Shown piece after piece: positions 50,033 to 57,847 of a stretch of 64,000 nt of DNA (the stretch's first letter is position 1; each line of letters starts with the position of its first letter). The position numbers and the translations under genes are program-made. The notes beneath the pieces are model-generated. The model had not been told where the DNA came from and did not search any database. It saw only the letters and a list, made by a program, of their open reading frames with translations. Origin of the DNA: Paenibacillus polymyxa (lineage in GTDB: Bacteria > Bacillota > Bacilli > Paenibacillales > Paenibacillaceae); NCBI RefSeq assembly GCF_018614975.1, contig NZ_JAGGNR010000012.1:62001-126000 (forward strand), in the 5' to 3' direction.

Positions 50033-51733
50033 TTAAGACGTATGATTAACTTCGCTAGGGGCTGGATTAACATTCAGAAGGGACTCAAGTGCGAAGGCAA
50101 GTCGGAAGCGAAGGCTCTCCATCGGGTCCTTAATGTTCCTGCCGGTTAGTTTCTCGCATTTCTCCAATCTGTAGATCACTGTATTACGATGTACGAAGAG
50201 CTCTTTCGCCGTATCAACGATCTGGCAATGATTTTCATAGAAGGAGGACAAGGTTTTCATAAGCTCGTTACGCTCGTTTGGATCTCGGTCGTTGAAGGGC
50301 TTAAAGGTTTCTTGATGGAACTGGAGCATCTCATCGTGGGGAATCATGCGCAGCAGACGGCTTATATCCATGGTTTGATAGGAATGAGCGAAGCGGGTCT
50401 TTCGCATCTGATAGCCGGATTGAAGCGCCTTGACTGCCTCTTTATAGGAGAGTCCAATATCCAATACATTGGTGTAGGAATTACCTATGCCGAAGGATAG
50501 GCTGAGCTGCGATTCCGTATATAGGGTGCTCGCGATCTGTTCAAGCTGCTGAACAACGGTGTGTTCGTCCCAAGACGATTCGGCCAAAAAGACGAGTATG
50601 CCGAACTGGTCGTTCTTAGTGAACATGACAAAGGAGAGAGCCAATCTGGCGAACTCCTGTTTAATCAACTCGTAATTAGCGTCTCGTTCCGAGATGAACC
50701 GCTCTTCCCCGGAGGAAGTAGAGTTCTGTTTAGGTATGCCCACTAAGGATTCATCCTTTTTGGCGATGATCAGAACGGAACTTCCTTTGGCTTGCAGCCC
50801 ATATTTCTTGCCGCGATGCAGCGCTTCTTGTTCCGAACGAATGAAGCCCTGAATGAGATCGGAGAAATATTCATTTTTGTAACGGCGTGAGCGCTCCTTG
50901 ACGGCTTGCTTCTTGGTTAACTCGAGACCGATCACATTGACGGCTTGCTCCAGTGCCAAAGTGGAGAGCTTAGAGCTTGCGGAGCTGTCGTATAGTGCGA
51001 TCAAATAACCCTCGTGCCGATCCGTGAAGATGGGATGAAGCTCAGCATGCCGATATTTATCAGCAGTAAGTAGGCAGATCGAGATTGTGGTGTGGAAGGA
51101 AGGGTGCTCATCTATCAATGTCACTAAGGGAGCGGCGAGAGACTGGTGATCCATCTGTTGTGCATAATGGGAGCTTGCTGTAATCTGCTTCTTCGAACCA
51201 AGCAAAAGTACAGGCGAAGATAGCAGTTGAGACAATGTATCTACGATGGAGGGTATGCCTTTTCCCTGCATCACCATCGTGGAAAATTGCTTGTGAATAG
51301 ACAAGGCGTAGTGGAGCTCATGAGTTTTGTTCTGAAGGATGGCACTGATCGAATGTTGAAATATTTCACCGAGTGTATTGTCTATCTCGGACAGTTCGAT
51401 GATTGGGAAGCCCAGCCTGTCGGCTGTCTCAAGCAGTTGCGGGGATAATTCAAGAGAGAAGCGCTGTGTCTTGACAGCAAGCGCCGCACAACCAATCGTA
51501 TGCATGTCTGTAATGAATCCAAGATGAGCATCAGGGCGGTCTTTCAGGATATAACCGTTGGTCAGCAGCATATCTCCCGGCTTCAGGAATTGGACAATAT
51601 CTGGCGCGTCCATAATATTAATCGATTGCACCAACCGATCTAGTCCACGATGTCCGGCAATAACCTTTGCTTTGGAGAGAATGGGGATAGTCAATAACTG
51701 TTGCAGATCCATCTTCAACCCACTCGCTTTCAT
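50033..51733 (-). CDS. PucR family transcriptional regulator
   Basis: This 566-residue regulator has an N-terminal PucR domain ('LLTIPILSKAKVIAGHRGLDRLVQSINIMDAPDIVQFLKPGDMLLT' in pieces), a GGDEF-like middle region ('SFGIGNSYTNVLDIGLSYKEAVKALQ') and a C-terminal HTH_30 ('AKELFVHRNTVIYRLEKCEKLTGRNI' in pieces, about residues 510-535). PucR proteins control purine and other nitrogen-compound catabolism. Here it lies directly upstream of the transporter-amidase operon on the same strand and is its likely activator. ATG 51712 is an alternative start. Confidence 0.9.
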   Translation of the reverse strand: MKASGLKMDLQQLLTIPILSKAKVIAGHRGLDRLVQSINIMDAPDIVQFLKPGDMLLTNGYILKDRPDAHLGFITDMHTIGCAALAVKTQRFSLELSPQLLETADRLGFPIIELSEIDNTLGEIFQHSISAILQNKTHELHYALSIHKQFSTMVMQGKGIPSIVDTLSQLLSSPVLLLGSKKQITASSHYAQQMDHQSLAAPLVTLIDEHPSFHTTISICLLTADKYRHAELHPIFTDRHEGYLIALYDSSASSKLSTLALEQAVNVIGLELTKKQAVKERSRRYKNEYFSDLIQGFIRSEQEALHRGKKYGLQAKGSSVLIIAKKDESLVGIPKQNSTSSGEERFISERDANYELIKQEFARLALSFVMFTKNDQFGILVFLAESSWDEHTVVQQLEQIASTLYTESQLSLSFGIGNSYTNVLDIGLSYKEAVKALQSGYQMRKTRFAHSYQTMDISRLLRMIPHDEMLQFHQETFKPFNDRDPNERNELMKTLSSFYENHCQIVDTAKELFVHRNTVIYRLEKCEKLTGRNIKDPMESLRFRLAFALESLLNVNPAPSEVNHTS

Positions 51734-51930
51734 AATGATATGTTATAAAATCTAACATTAAGTGAGGCGGGCGTAAAGAAGAGTTTGGATAAAGAGGCTA
51801 AAAGATAGATGTAAACAAATTTTTCATAAATATAAAAACTTTCCAATAATTCAATGCGTTATACTAAATAGATCTAAAGAAAATTTGATCACTATTACCA
51901 ACTCTATCACTAAAAAGGAGTTCTCAATCC

Positions 51931-52407
51931 ATGAAACGAAAAGGATTAGTATCACTTTTACTTGCCAGTGTTGTTGCTAGTTCTATTTTAGTAGCATCGA
52001 CTACTACTGCAGAAAGAGTTGTAGCCCAAACTCCGATGGAAGCAGCAACGGAGTATTTTCAGGCTTACATTGCTAAGGATGTAGAGGGAATGATGTTCTA
52101 TTCTGAAGATACAAATTATTTGGATGAGAAAAGTCGTGAAGAAGGATATGTGAAGGATTTTAAAACCAATCCAACTACAGGGTATGAAATTGTGGAAACC
52201 AAACAAATCAACACGGATGAAGTTCAATTTTATGTAGTTCAAAAGTATGCAGGACAAGGCTACGAACAGTCACCACCACTTCCATATAAAATTTTCAAAA
52301 GCGAAAATGGATGGAAGGTTTTAGTAGAGCCACTAGAAATCAATACATTGACAGGTGAAGTCACTAAAGGTACACCGATTCACGCTTTGCGGTATACAAA
52401 TCATTAG
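51931..52407 (+). CDS. secreted DUF4878/NTF2-like hypothetical protein
   Basis: This 158-residue protein has a signal peptide ('LVSLLLASVVASSILVAS') and a small mature domain that begins 'TPMEAATEYFQAYIAKDVEGMM', as in secreted DUF4878-like NTF2 folds ('PYKIFKSENGWKVLVEP' near the end). AAAAGGAGTT precedes the ATG. It opens a group of small secreted or lipoprotein genes (51.9-55.8 kb). Function is unknown. Confidence 0.75.
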   Translation: MKRKGLVSLLLASVVASSILVASTTTAERVVAQTPMEAATEYFQAYIAKDVEGMMFYSEDTNYLDEKSREEGYVKDFKTNPTTGYEIVETKQINTDEVQFYVVQKYAGQGYEQSPPLPYKIFKSENGWKVLVEPLEINTLTGEVTKGTPIHALRYTNH

Positions 52408-52473
52408 TTGTTGTATCTGGTTTCTACTAAAACACAGGCCCATACTATAGATACGATTGAGGAGTGACCACCA

Positions 52474-52812
52474 ATGAAAAAATTCTTTATCAGTACGGTA
52501 TTAATAATAACTGTTTCAGCAGTGACTGCTTTAAGTATTTATGCTAATAGTTATGATGTTGATTCTAAAGCGGATAACCCAAACTATCCAGATTTTGGTC
52601 CTGCAGTAAAATTATCAGAAGAGGAAATTAATAGAGCTCTAGAAAATGTCAGTGGCATAACGACATCTTTTGGAACATTTAATAGGGTACCCAAGAAAGA
52701 CGCCTTCATTTCCGAGAAGGAAACGGTGGATAACTTAGATCATTTAACTGCTGATACCAAACAGATTTTTTCTCACGGTAATTACTTTGTAAAAAGCGAT
52801 TTCGAGGAATAA
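52474..52812 (+). CDS. small secreted hypothetical protein
   Basis: This 112-residue protein has an N-terminal signal sequence ('FISTVLIITVSAVTALSIYANS') and an acidic mature part with 'FGPAVKLSEEEINRALENV' and no cysteines. GAGGAGTG precedes the ATG. It follows the previous secreted-protein gene by 66 bases and may share its transcript. I do not recognise the family. Confidence 0.6.
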   Translation: MKKFFISTVLIITVSAVTALSIYANSYDVDSKADNPNYPDFGPAVKLSEEEINRALENVSGITTSFGTFNRVPKKDAFISEKETVDNLDHLTADTKQIFSHGNYFVKSDFEE

Positions 52813-52829
52813 ATTTATCAGAAAATTAA

Positions 52830-53285
52830 GACCGACATTTCATTGATTGGGAATGGTTCTTTTTAGGGCGTGGGAACGATAGAAGTCACTGGTTAAATTC
52901 CGTGTTTGATGAAAGCGTTGAGTTTATTATTTTGGATTTGTTACAGATGGGGAAAGAGAAGCCAATCGTAGTAGATACTTTTATGGAACCTGCTTATCTA
53001 AGGGAGATTGTTAACCCCAACCGAGTTGTTTATATGTTTGCAGAAGATGACCTAATTCGAGCGGAGTATCTGGATCGAGATCATCTGAGAGGCATGGAGG
53101 ATTAGTTCCCTAGTTTATCAGATCCACAACTTGCACGGGACGAAACATTAAACACGGTGGTTAGAGCATCGAATCATTACCTGCAACAAGCGGAGCAGTA
53201 TCAATTAAAATGGTTCATGAGAACAACTCAGTCCAATAAAGATCAGATGTTATTGGAAGTTGAAAAGCATTTCGGTTTTCGATGA
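52830..53285 (+). pseudogene. remnant of a P-loop kinase-like gene
   Basis: A single frame (position divisible by three) is open from 52830 to TAG 53105 and continues to TGA 53285. It reads 'EWFFLGRGNDRSHWLNSVFDE', 'PIVVDTFMEPAYLREIVNPN', 'DDLIRAEYLDRDHLRGMED', then past the TAG 'LARDETLNTVVRASNHYLQQ' and 'MLLEVEKHF'. The Walker A region is missing upstream. The layout (PxVxD..., NPxRxxYxxxxD, RDH) resembles small P-loop kinases. A related fragment lies at 55038-55256. Confidence 0.6.
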
Positions 53286-53358
53286 TATTGAAGCGTCAAA
53301 TTATATCAGTCGTCATTTGTTATACTCAAGGAATACGGTAACTCAATAAACCTCAGAA

Positions 53359-53389
53359 AGTAGCCGATCAACCTGATCGGCTGCTTTTG
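53359..53389 (+). terminator. Rho-independent terminator
   Basis: AGTAGCCGATCA and TGATCGGCTGCT form a 12-base stem with a three-base loop, followed by TTT. A nearly identical hairpin is at 54979-55008. Confidence 0.8.
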
Positions 53390-53522
53390 CTCAGCAACGG
53401 GCAGGTAACTCAATGCCATCTTGTGAATTACAGGTGTAACTTTTATTGATTGATAGCGTTGTTCATAACGAGGAACTTCTATAGGTTTTTAGAATAACTA
53501 AAAGAATACGAGGAATGAAGTA

Positions 53523-54035
53523 ATGAAGAAAAAGAGACTATTTTTTACTGTTGTAGCATTAGCTTTAACAACAGCGACCGTAACTGCCTGTGATTCCACA
53601 AGTCCAACTCAAGAGAATATGTCTACTCCAAAATCTAGTGTATTATCAAGCAAGTCTGAAAGTACAACGATTTCTAATTCTTTAAGCGAACAAGAGAGCA
53701 AACCCTCCCACTATATTGCTTCTGGAGGCGCAACGGTACAGCAACCCTTTTCCGTAAATCCGGAATTTGTACACATAAAACTGCTTATGAAGAACAATAG
53801 TAGCCATGAAGTCAATGTTAGTTTAACGCACTTAGATACTAGTAAAGTGTATTTCGCTAGAACGATTGCTGCCGGGGAATCTTTGGATTGGAGGAATAGT
53901 AAAGAAGGTTTCACCCAAGGTATGAATACTGGAGGTTACTTGCTTCAATGGAGTGGTGGCGGTTATCGCGTTGAAGGGGAAGTATGGGGATCAGCTGGTT
54001 CAGACCCGGACGATACTGTTCATCTAACTTATTGA
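53523..54035 (+). CDS. hypothetical lipoprotein
   Basis: This 170-residue protein has a lipoprotein signal 'ALALTTATVTACDSTS' (lipobox Cys about residue 23), a Ser/Thr-rich linker (residues 24-60) and a beta-rich domain ('NPEFVHIKLLMKNNSSHEVNVSLTHL', split; 'AAGESLDWRNSKEGFTQGMN'). AACGAGGAATGAAGT precedes the ATG. It is probably anchored on the outer face of the membrane. Family unknown. Confidence 0.7.
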   Translation: MKKKRLFFTVVALALTTATVTACDSTSPTQENMSTPKSSVLSSKSESTTISNSLSEQESKPSHYIASGGATVQQPFSVNPEFVHIKLLMKNNSSHEVNVSLTHLDTSKVYFARTIAAGESLDWRNSKEGFTQGMNTGGYLLQWSGGGYRVEGEVWGSAGSDPDDTVHLTY

Positions 54036-54120
54036 TTTAAGGAGCAGTTTAGTGTAAAGACAATGGAATAACATACTATCTCATATAGAATACTTTATCT
54101 TTAAAAGGGAGGGGAACACA

Positions 54121-54648
54121 TTGCATAATATGATGAATAAGAGACAATTTATTGAGATGACAGTTAAAGAACAACATTCTGTAGTATTTAAAGTTAATAA
54201 TCGAGATGAATTTTTCCGTGGTGTTGCTAAAGGATTAAATGAAGGCTACTTATTTGTTGAAACAGAAGAAGGTATAAACATTAAATTTAAAGTGGATGAC
54301 ATCATTGAGATTTATGCTATCAAGTCTTCATCTCCAACGCATAGTGCTATCCAATCCCACAGTTTGATGAAAGGTAGCGATGATGACCTTGAAAATCTTG
54401 TACTCCAGTTTGAAAGTTTAAATGACGATGTAAAGAAACAAATTACCTCTTCCTTATCAAAAGTGCTTGGTAAGCAAGTGATCATTTCGAAAATGGATAT
54501 AACTTCATACAATGTATCTGAAATAGAAATGATTGCTAACATGATAAATGGATATCTACTCACTATTAAAACACTGGATATTCATTCCGAATTTTTCGAA
54601 TCATACAACCAAAAGACTTGTTTTGGGAAAGGGCTAGATAACAATTGA
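54121..54648 (+). CDS. hypothetical protein with Sm-like N-terminal region
   Basis: This 175-residue cytoplasmic protein starts with TTG 54121 after GGGAGGGGAACACA. Residues 15-60 form short strands ('NRDEFFRGVAKGLNEGYLFVETEEG', 'IKFKVDDIIEIYAI') that recall Sm/Hfq-like or DUF-type barrels. The rest is helical, ending 'CFGKGLDNN'. It lies between a lipoprotein gene and a small membrane protein gene. No confident family. Confidence 0.5.
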   Translation: MHNMMNKRQFIEMTVKEQHSVVFKVNNRDEFFRGVAKGLNEGYLFVETEEGINIKFKVDDIIEIYAIKSSSPTHSAIQSHSLMKGSDDDLENLVLQFESLNDDVKKQITSSLSKVLGKQVIISKMDITSYNVSEIEMIANMINGYLLTIKTLDIHSEFFESYNQKTCFGKGLDNN

Positions 54649-54727
54649 GAATAGCCTAAGGGAGCGAAAATTATAAACGCTAAAATAGCAGGTCGGGAAC
54701 TGTAAAAAATTTCTGGGAGGTGAGTAT

Positions 54728-54931
54728 GTGAAAGAAGGAATTAAAAATGTTCTGTTAGGTACTGTAGTTTTTGTTGTTGGCTTTTCCATTATTCTGCTTC
54801 TTACAAGCTCCGATATTGAAGCTGAACTTACATATTATGCTGCCATAGCATATGCTCTTTTATATTTAGCCAGTGTTATATCTGTTTGCACTGCGGTACT
54901 CCTGAAAAAGATGACTCAATTAAAAAAGTGA
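54728..54931 (+). CDS. two-helix small membrane protein
   Basis: This 67-residue protein has two hydrophobic helices ('VLLGTVVFVVGFSIILLLTSS' and 'YAAIAYALLYLASVISVCTAVLLK', each in part) with a basic C-terminus. GTG 54728 follows GGGAGGTGAG closely. It could be a subunit, immunity-like or stress-related peptide; nothing specific was recognised. Confidence 0.5.
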   Translation: MKEGIKNVLLGTVVFVVGFSIILLLTSSDIEAELTYYAAIAYALLYLASVISVCTAVLLKKMTQLKK

Positions 54932-54978
54932 AATTACTCTTAAGCTAGCGGGAAACGTTAGCTGAATAAAACAAAGAA

Positions 54979-55008
54979 AGTAGCCGATCATTTTGATTGG
55001 CTGCTTTT
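54979..55008 (+). terminator. Rho-independent terminator
   Basis: AGTAGCCGATCA and TGATTGGCTGCT form a stem followed by TTTTATT. It is the second copy of the hairpin seen at 53359-53389. Confidence 0.75.
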
Positions 55009-55037
55009 ATTCAACTTCTCTTACAGGTATCTGCTAT

Positions 55038-55256
55038 CTATGAAATACTTACTTCAGCTCTATCATGTTGTAATTTGCCACCTTCTCTTGCTAAATAATT
55101 CTGCACTATTTGATTTTTATCTGATTCATGTACAAATATTGATTTCACCTGTGGGTTATCAAAAGATAATGTTAATTCGGGATAGATAAAATCGCCTTCA
55201 ATAATGATAGGTAATTTATCTTCAATATGCCGGTGTGTAAGCTCTTTTTGTGCCAA
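55038..55256 (-). pseudogene. fragment of a P-loop kinase-like gene (minus strand)
   Basis: A 72-codon frame reads 'RHIEDKLPIIIEGDFIYPEL', 'NPQVKSIFVHESDKNQIVQNY' and 'LAREGGKLQHDRAEVSIS', the middle of a small ATP-binding kinase-like protein. The Walker A start and the C-terminus are absent. It resembles the remnant at 52830-53285 in motif order, but on the other strand. Confidence 0.5.
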
Positions 55257-55397
55257 CTTGATGATTTTGTTGAAAACGATGGAGCTTCTTCAATTATCCT
55301 TTGGGATGGTACATCAGAAAGTTCAGGAAAACCTAGGAACAAATTGAGCAACCCTTTCTACGTATCATTCGTTTGAGTATGAAAGAGGTGATACGAA

Positions 55398-55832
55398 ATT
55401 AATAAAATGAGTAATAACATCTTAATGTTGGTATTAGTGGTATCCATGATATTTGCGGGATGTTCACCAAAAGAAAAAAATGAAGATACAATTACTGAAC
55501 GTGTAGTAACATCTGATTTCGTTCTTGAAGTAACAACACCAACAGTTTTAAGTACGGGTGAGACATTGAAAGTAAAAGGAACTTTAAAATATACAGGTAT
55601 TAAACCTGTTGAAGTATCTCATGGAGAACCAATCATTCGTTTTTCCTTTTCCGGTAGTGACGAGGAGCGTAATTATAAGGATGTGGGATATGTAACTGAA
55701 TTTAAATCAGGTCAAGTAGTTGAAGTTGAAGATGAATTTATGGTAACCAAGAAAGGGAAACAAAATCTCATTGTGGATATGACCGCGGATATCTCTATGA
55801 CCATGAACTCAATTGAAATTCTTGTGAAGTAA
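55398..55832 (+). CDS. hypothetical lipoprotein, possible ATT start
   Basis: The frame encodes a lipoprotein signal ('NILMLVLVVSMIFAGCS') and a 110-residue beta-sandwich-like domain ('LSTGETLKVKGTLKYTGIKP'). GAGGTG lies seven bases before ATT 55398 but about 16 bases before the first ATG (55407). Starting at ATT also gives a Lys in the n-region, which the ATG form lacks. Either is possible. It may be a BsuPI-like/intracellular-proteinase-inhibitor type domain, but I cannot confirm that. Confidence 0.6.
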   Translation: MNKMSNNILMLVLVVSMIFAGCSPKEKNEDTITERVVTSDFVLEVTTPTVLSTGETLKVKGTLKYTGIKPVEVSHGEPIIRFSFSGSDEERNYKDVGYVTEFKSGQVVEVEDEFMVTKKGKQNLIVDMTADISMTMNSIEILVK

Positions 55833-55921
55833 TCTGAGTGATATTGAACTGACAGAAAACTCTAGATTAAAAATGAAATGTTACAAGAATAATACCTAAT
55901 GAACTCGTTCGAAATTGATAA

Positions 55922-55963
55922 AAAACCTCCCGTCCCACATAACATCTGGGCTTGGGAGGTTTT
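55922..55963. terminator. bidirectional terminator
   Basis: AAAACCTCCC (55922-55931) and GGGAGGTTTT (55954-55963) pair perfectly, with inner CCCA/TGGG pairing. A/T runs on both sides serve the lipoprotein gene and the minus-strand HesB-like gene. Confidence 0.85.
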
Positions 55964-55985
55964 GATTATAGTGCGGATTCAACGT

Positions 55986-56360
55986 TTATCGTACAAACCA
56001 TCCAGTAGGCTGAGGGGCTACGTCTGCGGTATCTCGTAAATCATGGACTTTGACATTACTGCCATAGATCATGGAATCGCTACTCAGTCGGAACGAAGGG
56101 AAACTGTGCTCGGATTGCAGACGCAAACAGGGTTCAAAGTAAATCTGCTGCTGTTTGTTGATTACAAAGGGAAGCGACCCCGCCTCTATGGTAACATCAT
56201 CGCTATCCGGCTCGTTTAAGATCAGAAGTACCGCAATTCCGTCACAACCGCATCCATCGGTATCATAAAACAATTTGAAATAGCCTGGTCGATCTCTCAG
56301 CTTTTCAGTAAGTCTTGCTTCTGCCAGCGGACTGACTTGAATGATCATGACGTTGTTCAC
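55986..56360 (-). CDS. HesB/YqkB-like iron-sulfur cluster family protein
   Basis: This 124-residue protein has the A-type/HesB-like fold: 'IQVSPLAEARLTEKL' at the start, 'FKLFYDTDGCGCDGIAVLLIL' (residues about 28-48) with a Cys-x-Cys pair, and 'SEHSFPSFRLSSDSMIYGSN' near the end, as in the YqkB/YneR subgroup. It lacks the C-terminal Cys-Gly-Cys of IscA, so it is probably not a classical carrier. ATGATTACT-like GAGGAGTGTG precedes the start. It is a single gene before a terminator. Confidence 0.8.
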   Translation of the reverse strand: MNNVMIIQVSPLAEARLTEKLRDRPGYFKLFYDTDGCGCDGIAVLLILNEPDSDDVTIEAGSLPFVINKQQQIYFEPCLRLQSEHSFPSFRLSSDSMIYGSNVKVHDLRDTADVAPQPTGWFVR

Positions 56361-56554
56361 ACTCCTCTAATCTCCAATGAATTCGCTTACAATTTAATAT
56401 ATGGACCATAAACGCAGATTAGAAGGTGAAATAAAGAAAAGCAAACGTGTCCTGTGAAAATATTGACGCTAAAGCGTAATGTAACGAACAATTCACGTAT
56501 GAATGTTATATCCGGAACTTCTATGGATTCAGTGTGAAATCATTCGCCCGTCAC

Positions 56555-56568
56555 TGAAACCCATTTCA
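56555..56568. promoter_or_regulatory. LacI-family operator (autoregulatory)
   Basis: TGAAACCCATTTCA is a palindrome 70 bases upstream of the LacI-type gene and is identical to one of the operators before the sugar transporter (57781-57794). Confidence 0.7.
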
Positions 56569-56637
56569 TCGTCATTCCTTATCTGGTATGATAAGCAGGG
56601 AAAATAGGGAAAATTAGAGAAAAAGGAAGGTTCCGCT

Positions 56638-57666
56638 ATGACACCGATCACCATATACGACATCGCCAAAGAAGCAAATGTATCTGTAGCGACAGTCTCC
56701 CGGGTGCTGAATGATACGGCACCTGTGCGTGCAAGCACCCGAGAGAAGATTATGTCCATCATTGAAAAACACCAGTTTCAGCCCAACGCGCAGGCGCGCA
56801 GTCTGATCAAGAAAGAGACGGGCACCATTGCCATCATCCTGCCGGACATTACAAATCCTTTCTTCCCGGAAGTGTTCTGGGGCGCGGAGAATGAGGCACG
56901 CGGATTGGGATATACCTTCTTTCTGTGCAATACCGCCGGTGACTACAACAGGGAATCTGAATATTTGTCCATCCTGCGAGAGAAGCGGGTAGACGGGATT
57001 ATTTTTCTCGGCGGGCGTATTAACATGCAGGTCTGTCCGGATGATATGGCGCAGGAATTGATTGATATGGGCAAGCGTATGCCAATCGTGCTGGTCAATG
57101 GCAATATTGCCAAAGGCGGGTTCCACCGGGTGTACACGGATGAAGGTGCAGGGGCATCCCTTGCAGCTGAGCATTTGCTTGAACTGGGGCATCGCGATAT
57201 CGCCTTTGTCGGCGGTCTGAAAGAGTTGTCCACCACCATGGTCAAAGTCAGAGCTGTGCAGAAAAAACTCCGGGAGCATGGGCTCGAAATCCCGAAAGAA
57301 CGGCAGTTGCTCGGAAGCTTCTCCATCGACGATGGTAAACGTGAAATGTCCAAACTGCTGGATCGTGACAATCCGCCAACCGCAGTCATTTGTGTGAATG
57401 ACAACACGGCAATTGGTGCGATCAAGTCAACGATTGAGCATGGGCTGTCCATTCCGAAGGATATGTCCATCGTGGGCTTTGATGATACACCGCTTGCCAC
57501 TGCCGTTATACCGGAACTGACAACGGTATCCCAGAACACGTATCAGCTTGGCAAACAGGCTGTGGATGTGCTGCATGAGCTGATTAACCAAGGCAAACCG
57601 AAGAAGCAGATTATTCTGCAACCGGAGCTAATTGTGCGTCAAAGTACGGGACCTGCTGCAAGATAA
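56638..57666 (+). CDS. LacI family transcriptional regulator
   Basis: This 342-residue repressor has an N-terminal HTH ('TIYDIAKEANVSVATVSRVLND', residues 4-25 in pieces), hinge 'FQPNAQARSLIKKETGTIAI' and a periplasmic-binding-like effector domain ('DGIIFLGGRI', 'VCVNDNTAIGAIKSTIEHGLSIPKDMSIVGFDDTPLA' in pieces). AAGGAAGG precedes the ATG. Its own promoter and that of the downstream importer share TGAAA-N4-TTTCA palindromes, so it regulates itself and the galactan-type locus at 57.8-64 kb. The inducer is probably a sugar released by the hydrolases. Confidence 0.92.
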   Translation: MTPITIYDIAKEANVSVATVSRVLNDTAPVRASTREKIMSIIEKHQFQPNAQARSLIKKETGTIAIILPDITNPFFPEVFWGAENEARGLGYTFFLCNTAGDYNRESEYLSILREKRVDGIIFLGGRINMQVCPDDMAQELIDMGKRMPIVLVNGNIAKGGFHRVYTDEGAGASLAAEHLLELGHRDIAFVGGLKELSTTMVKVRAVQKKLREHGLEIPKERQLLGSFSIDDGKREMSKLLDRDNPPTAVICVNDNTAIGAIKSTIEHGLSIPKDMSIVGFDDTPLATAVIPELTTVSQNTYQLGKQAVDVLHELINQGKPKKQIILQPELIVRQSTGPAAR

Positions 57667-57685
57667 AGGGCCTGTAATTGGAAAA

Positions 57686-57723
57686 AGAAAGCGTTGACAT
57701 TTCCTCGAAGGGTGAAATATAAT
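57686..57723 (+). promoter_or_regulatory. sigma-A promoter with overlapping cre site
   Basis: TTGACA (57694-57699) and TATAAT (57718-57723) are both consensus, 18 bases apart. AGAAAGCGTTGACA (57686-57699) matches the cre consensus at all but the first position and overlaps the -35 box, so CcpA binding would block the polymerase. Confidence 0.75.
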
Positions 57724-57734
57724 GAGTGCGTGAA

Positions 57735-57808
57735 TGAAACCCCTTTCATAAAGTGGAACGGGTTTTATGTTTCAGCTTAATGAAACCCATTTCATGAAAC
57801 GGGTTTCA
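57735..57808. promoter_or_regulatory. LacI operator array
   Basis: Three strong palindromes TGAAACCCCTTTCA (57735-57748), TGAAACCCATTTCA (57781-57794) and TGAAACGGGTTTCA (57795-57808), plus a weak TGGAACGGGTTTTA (57754-57767), lie just downstream of the promoter. They match the operator of the upstream LacI gene. Confidence 0.75.
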
Positions 57809-57847
57809 GTGTAGTCATCTATTCATTAGTTCAAGGGGGCGTAACGT

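Noticed and set aside
53106..53300. TAG at 53105 considered as a pyrrolysine-type readthrough codon
   Set aside because: The gene already lacks its Walker A end and start, so ordinary decay explains the stop.
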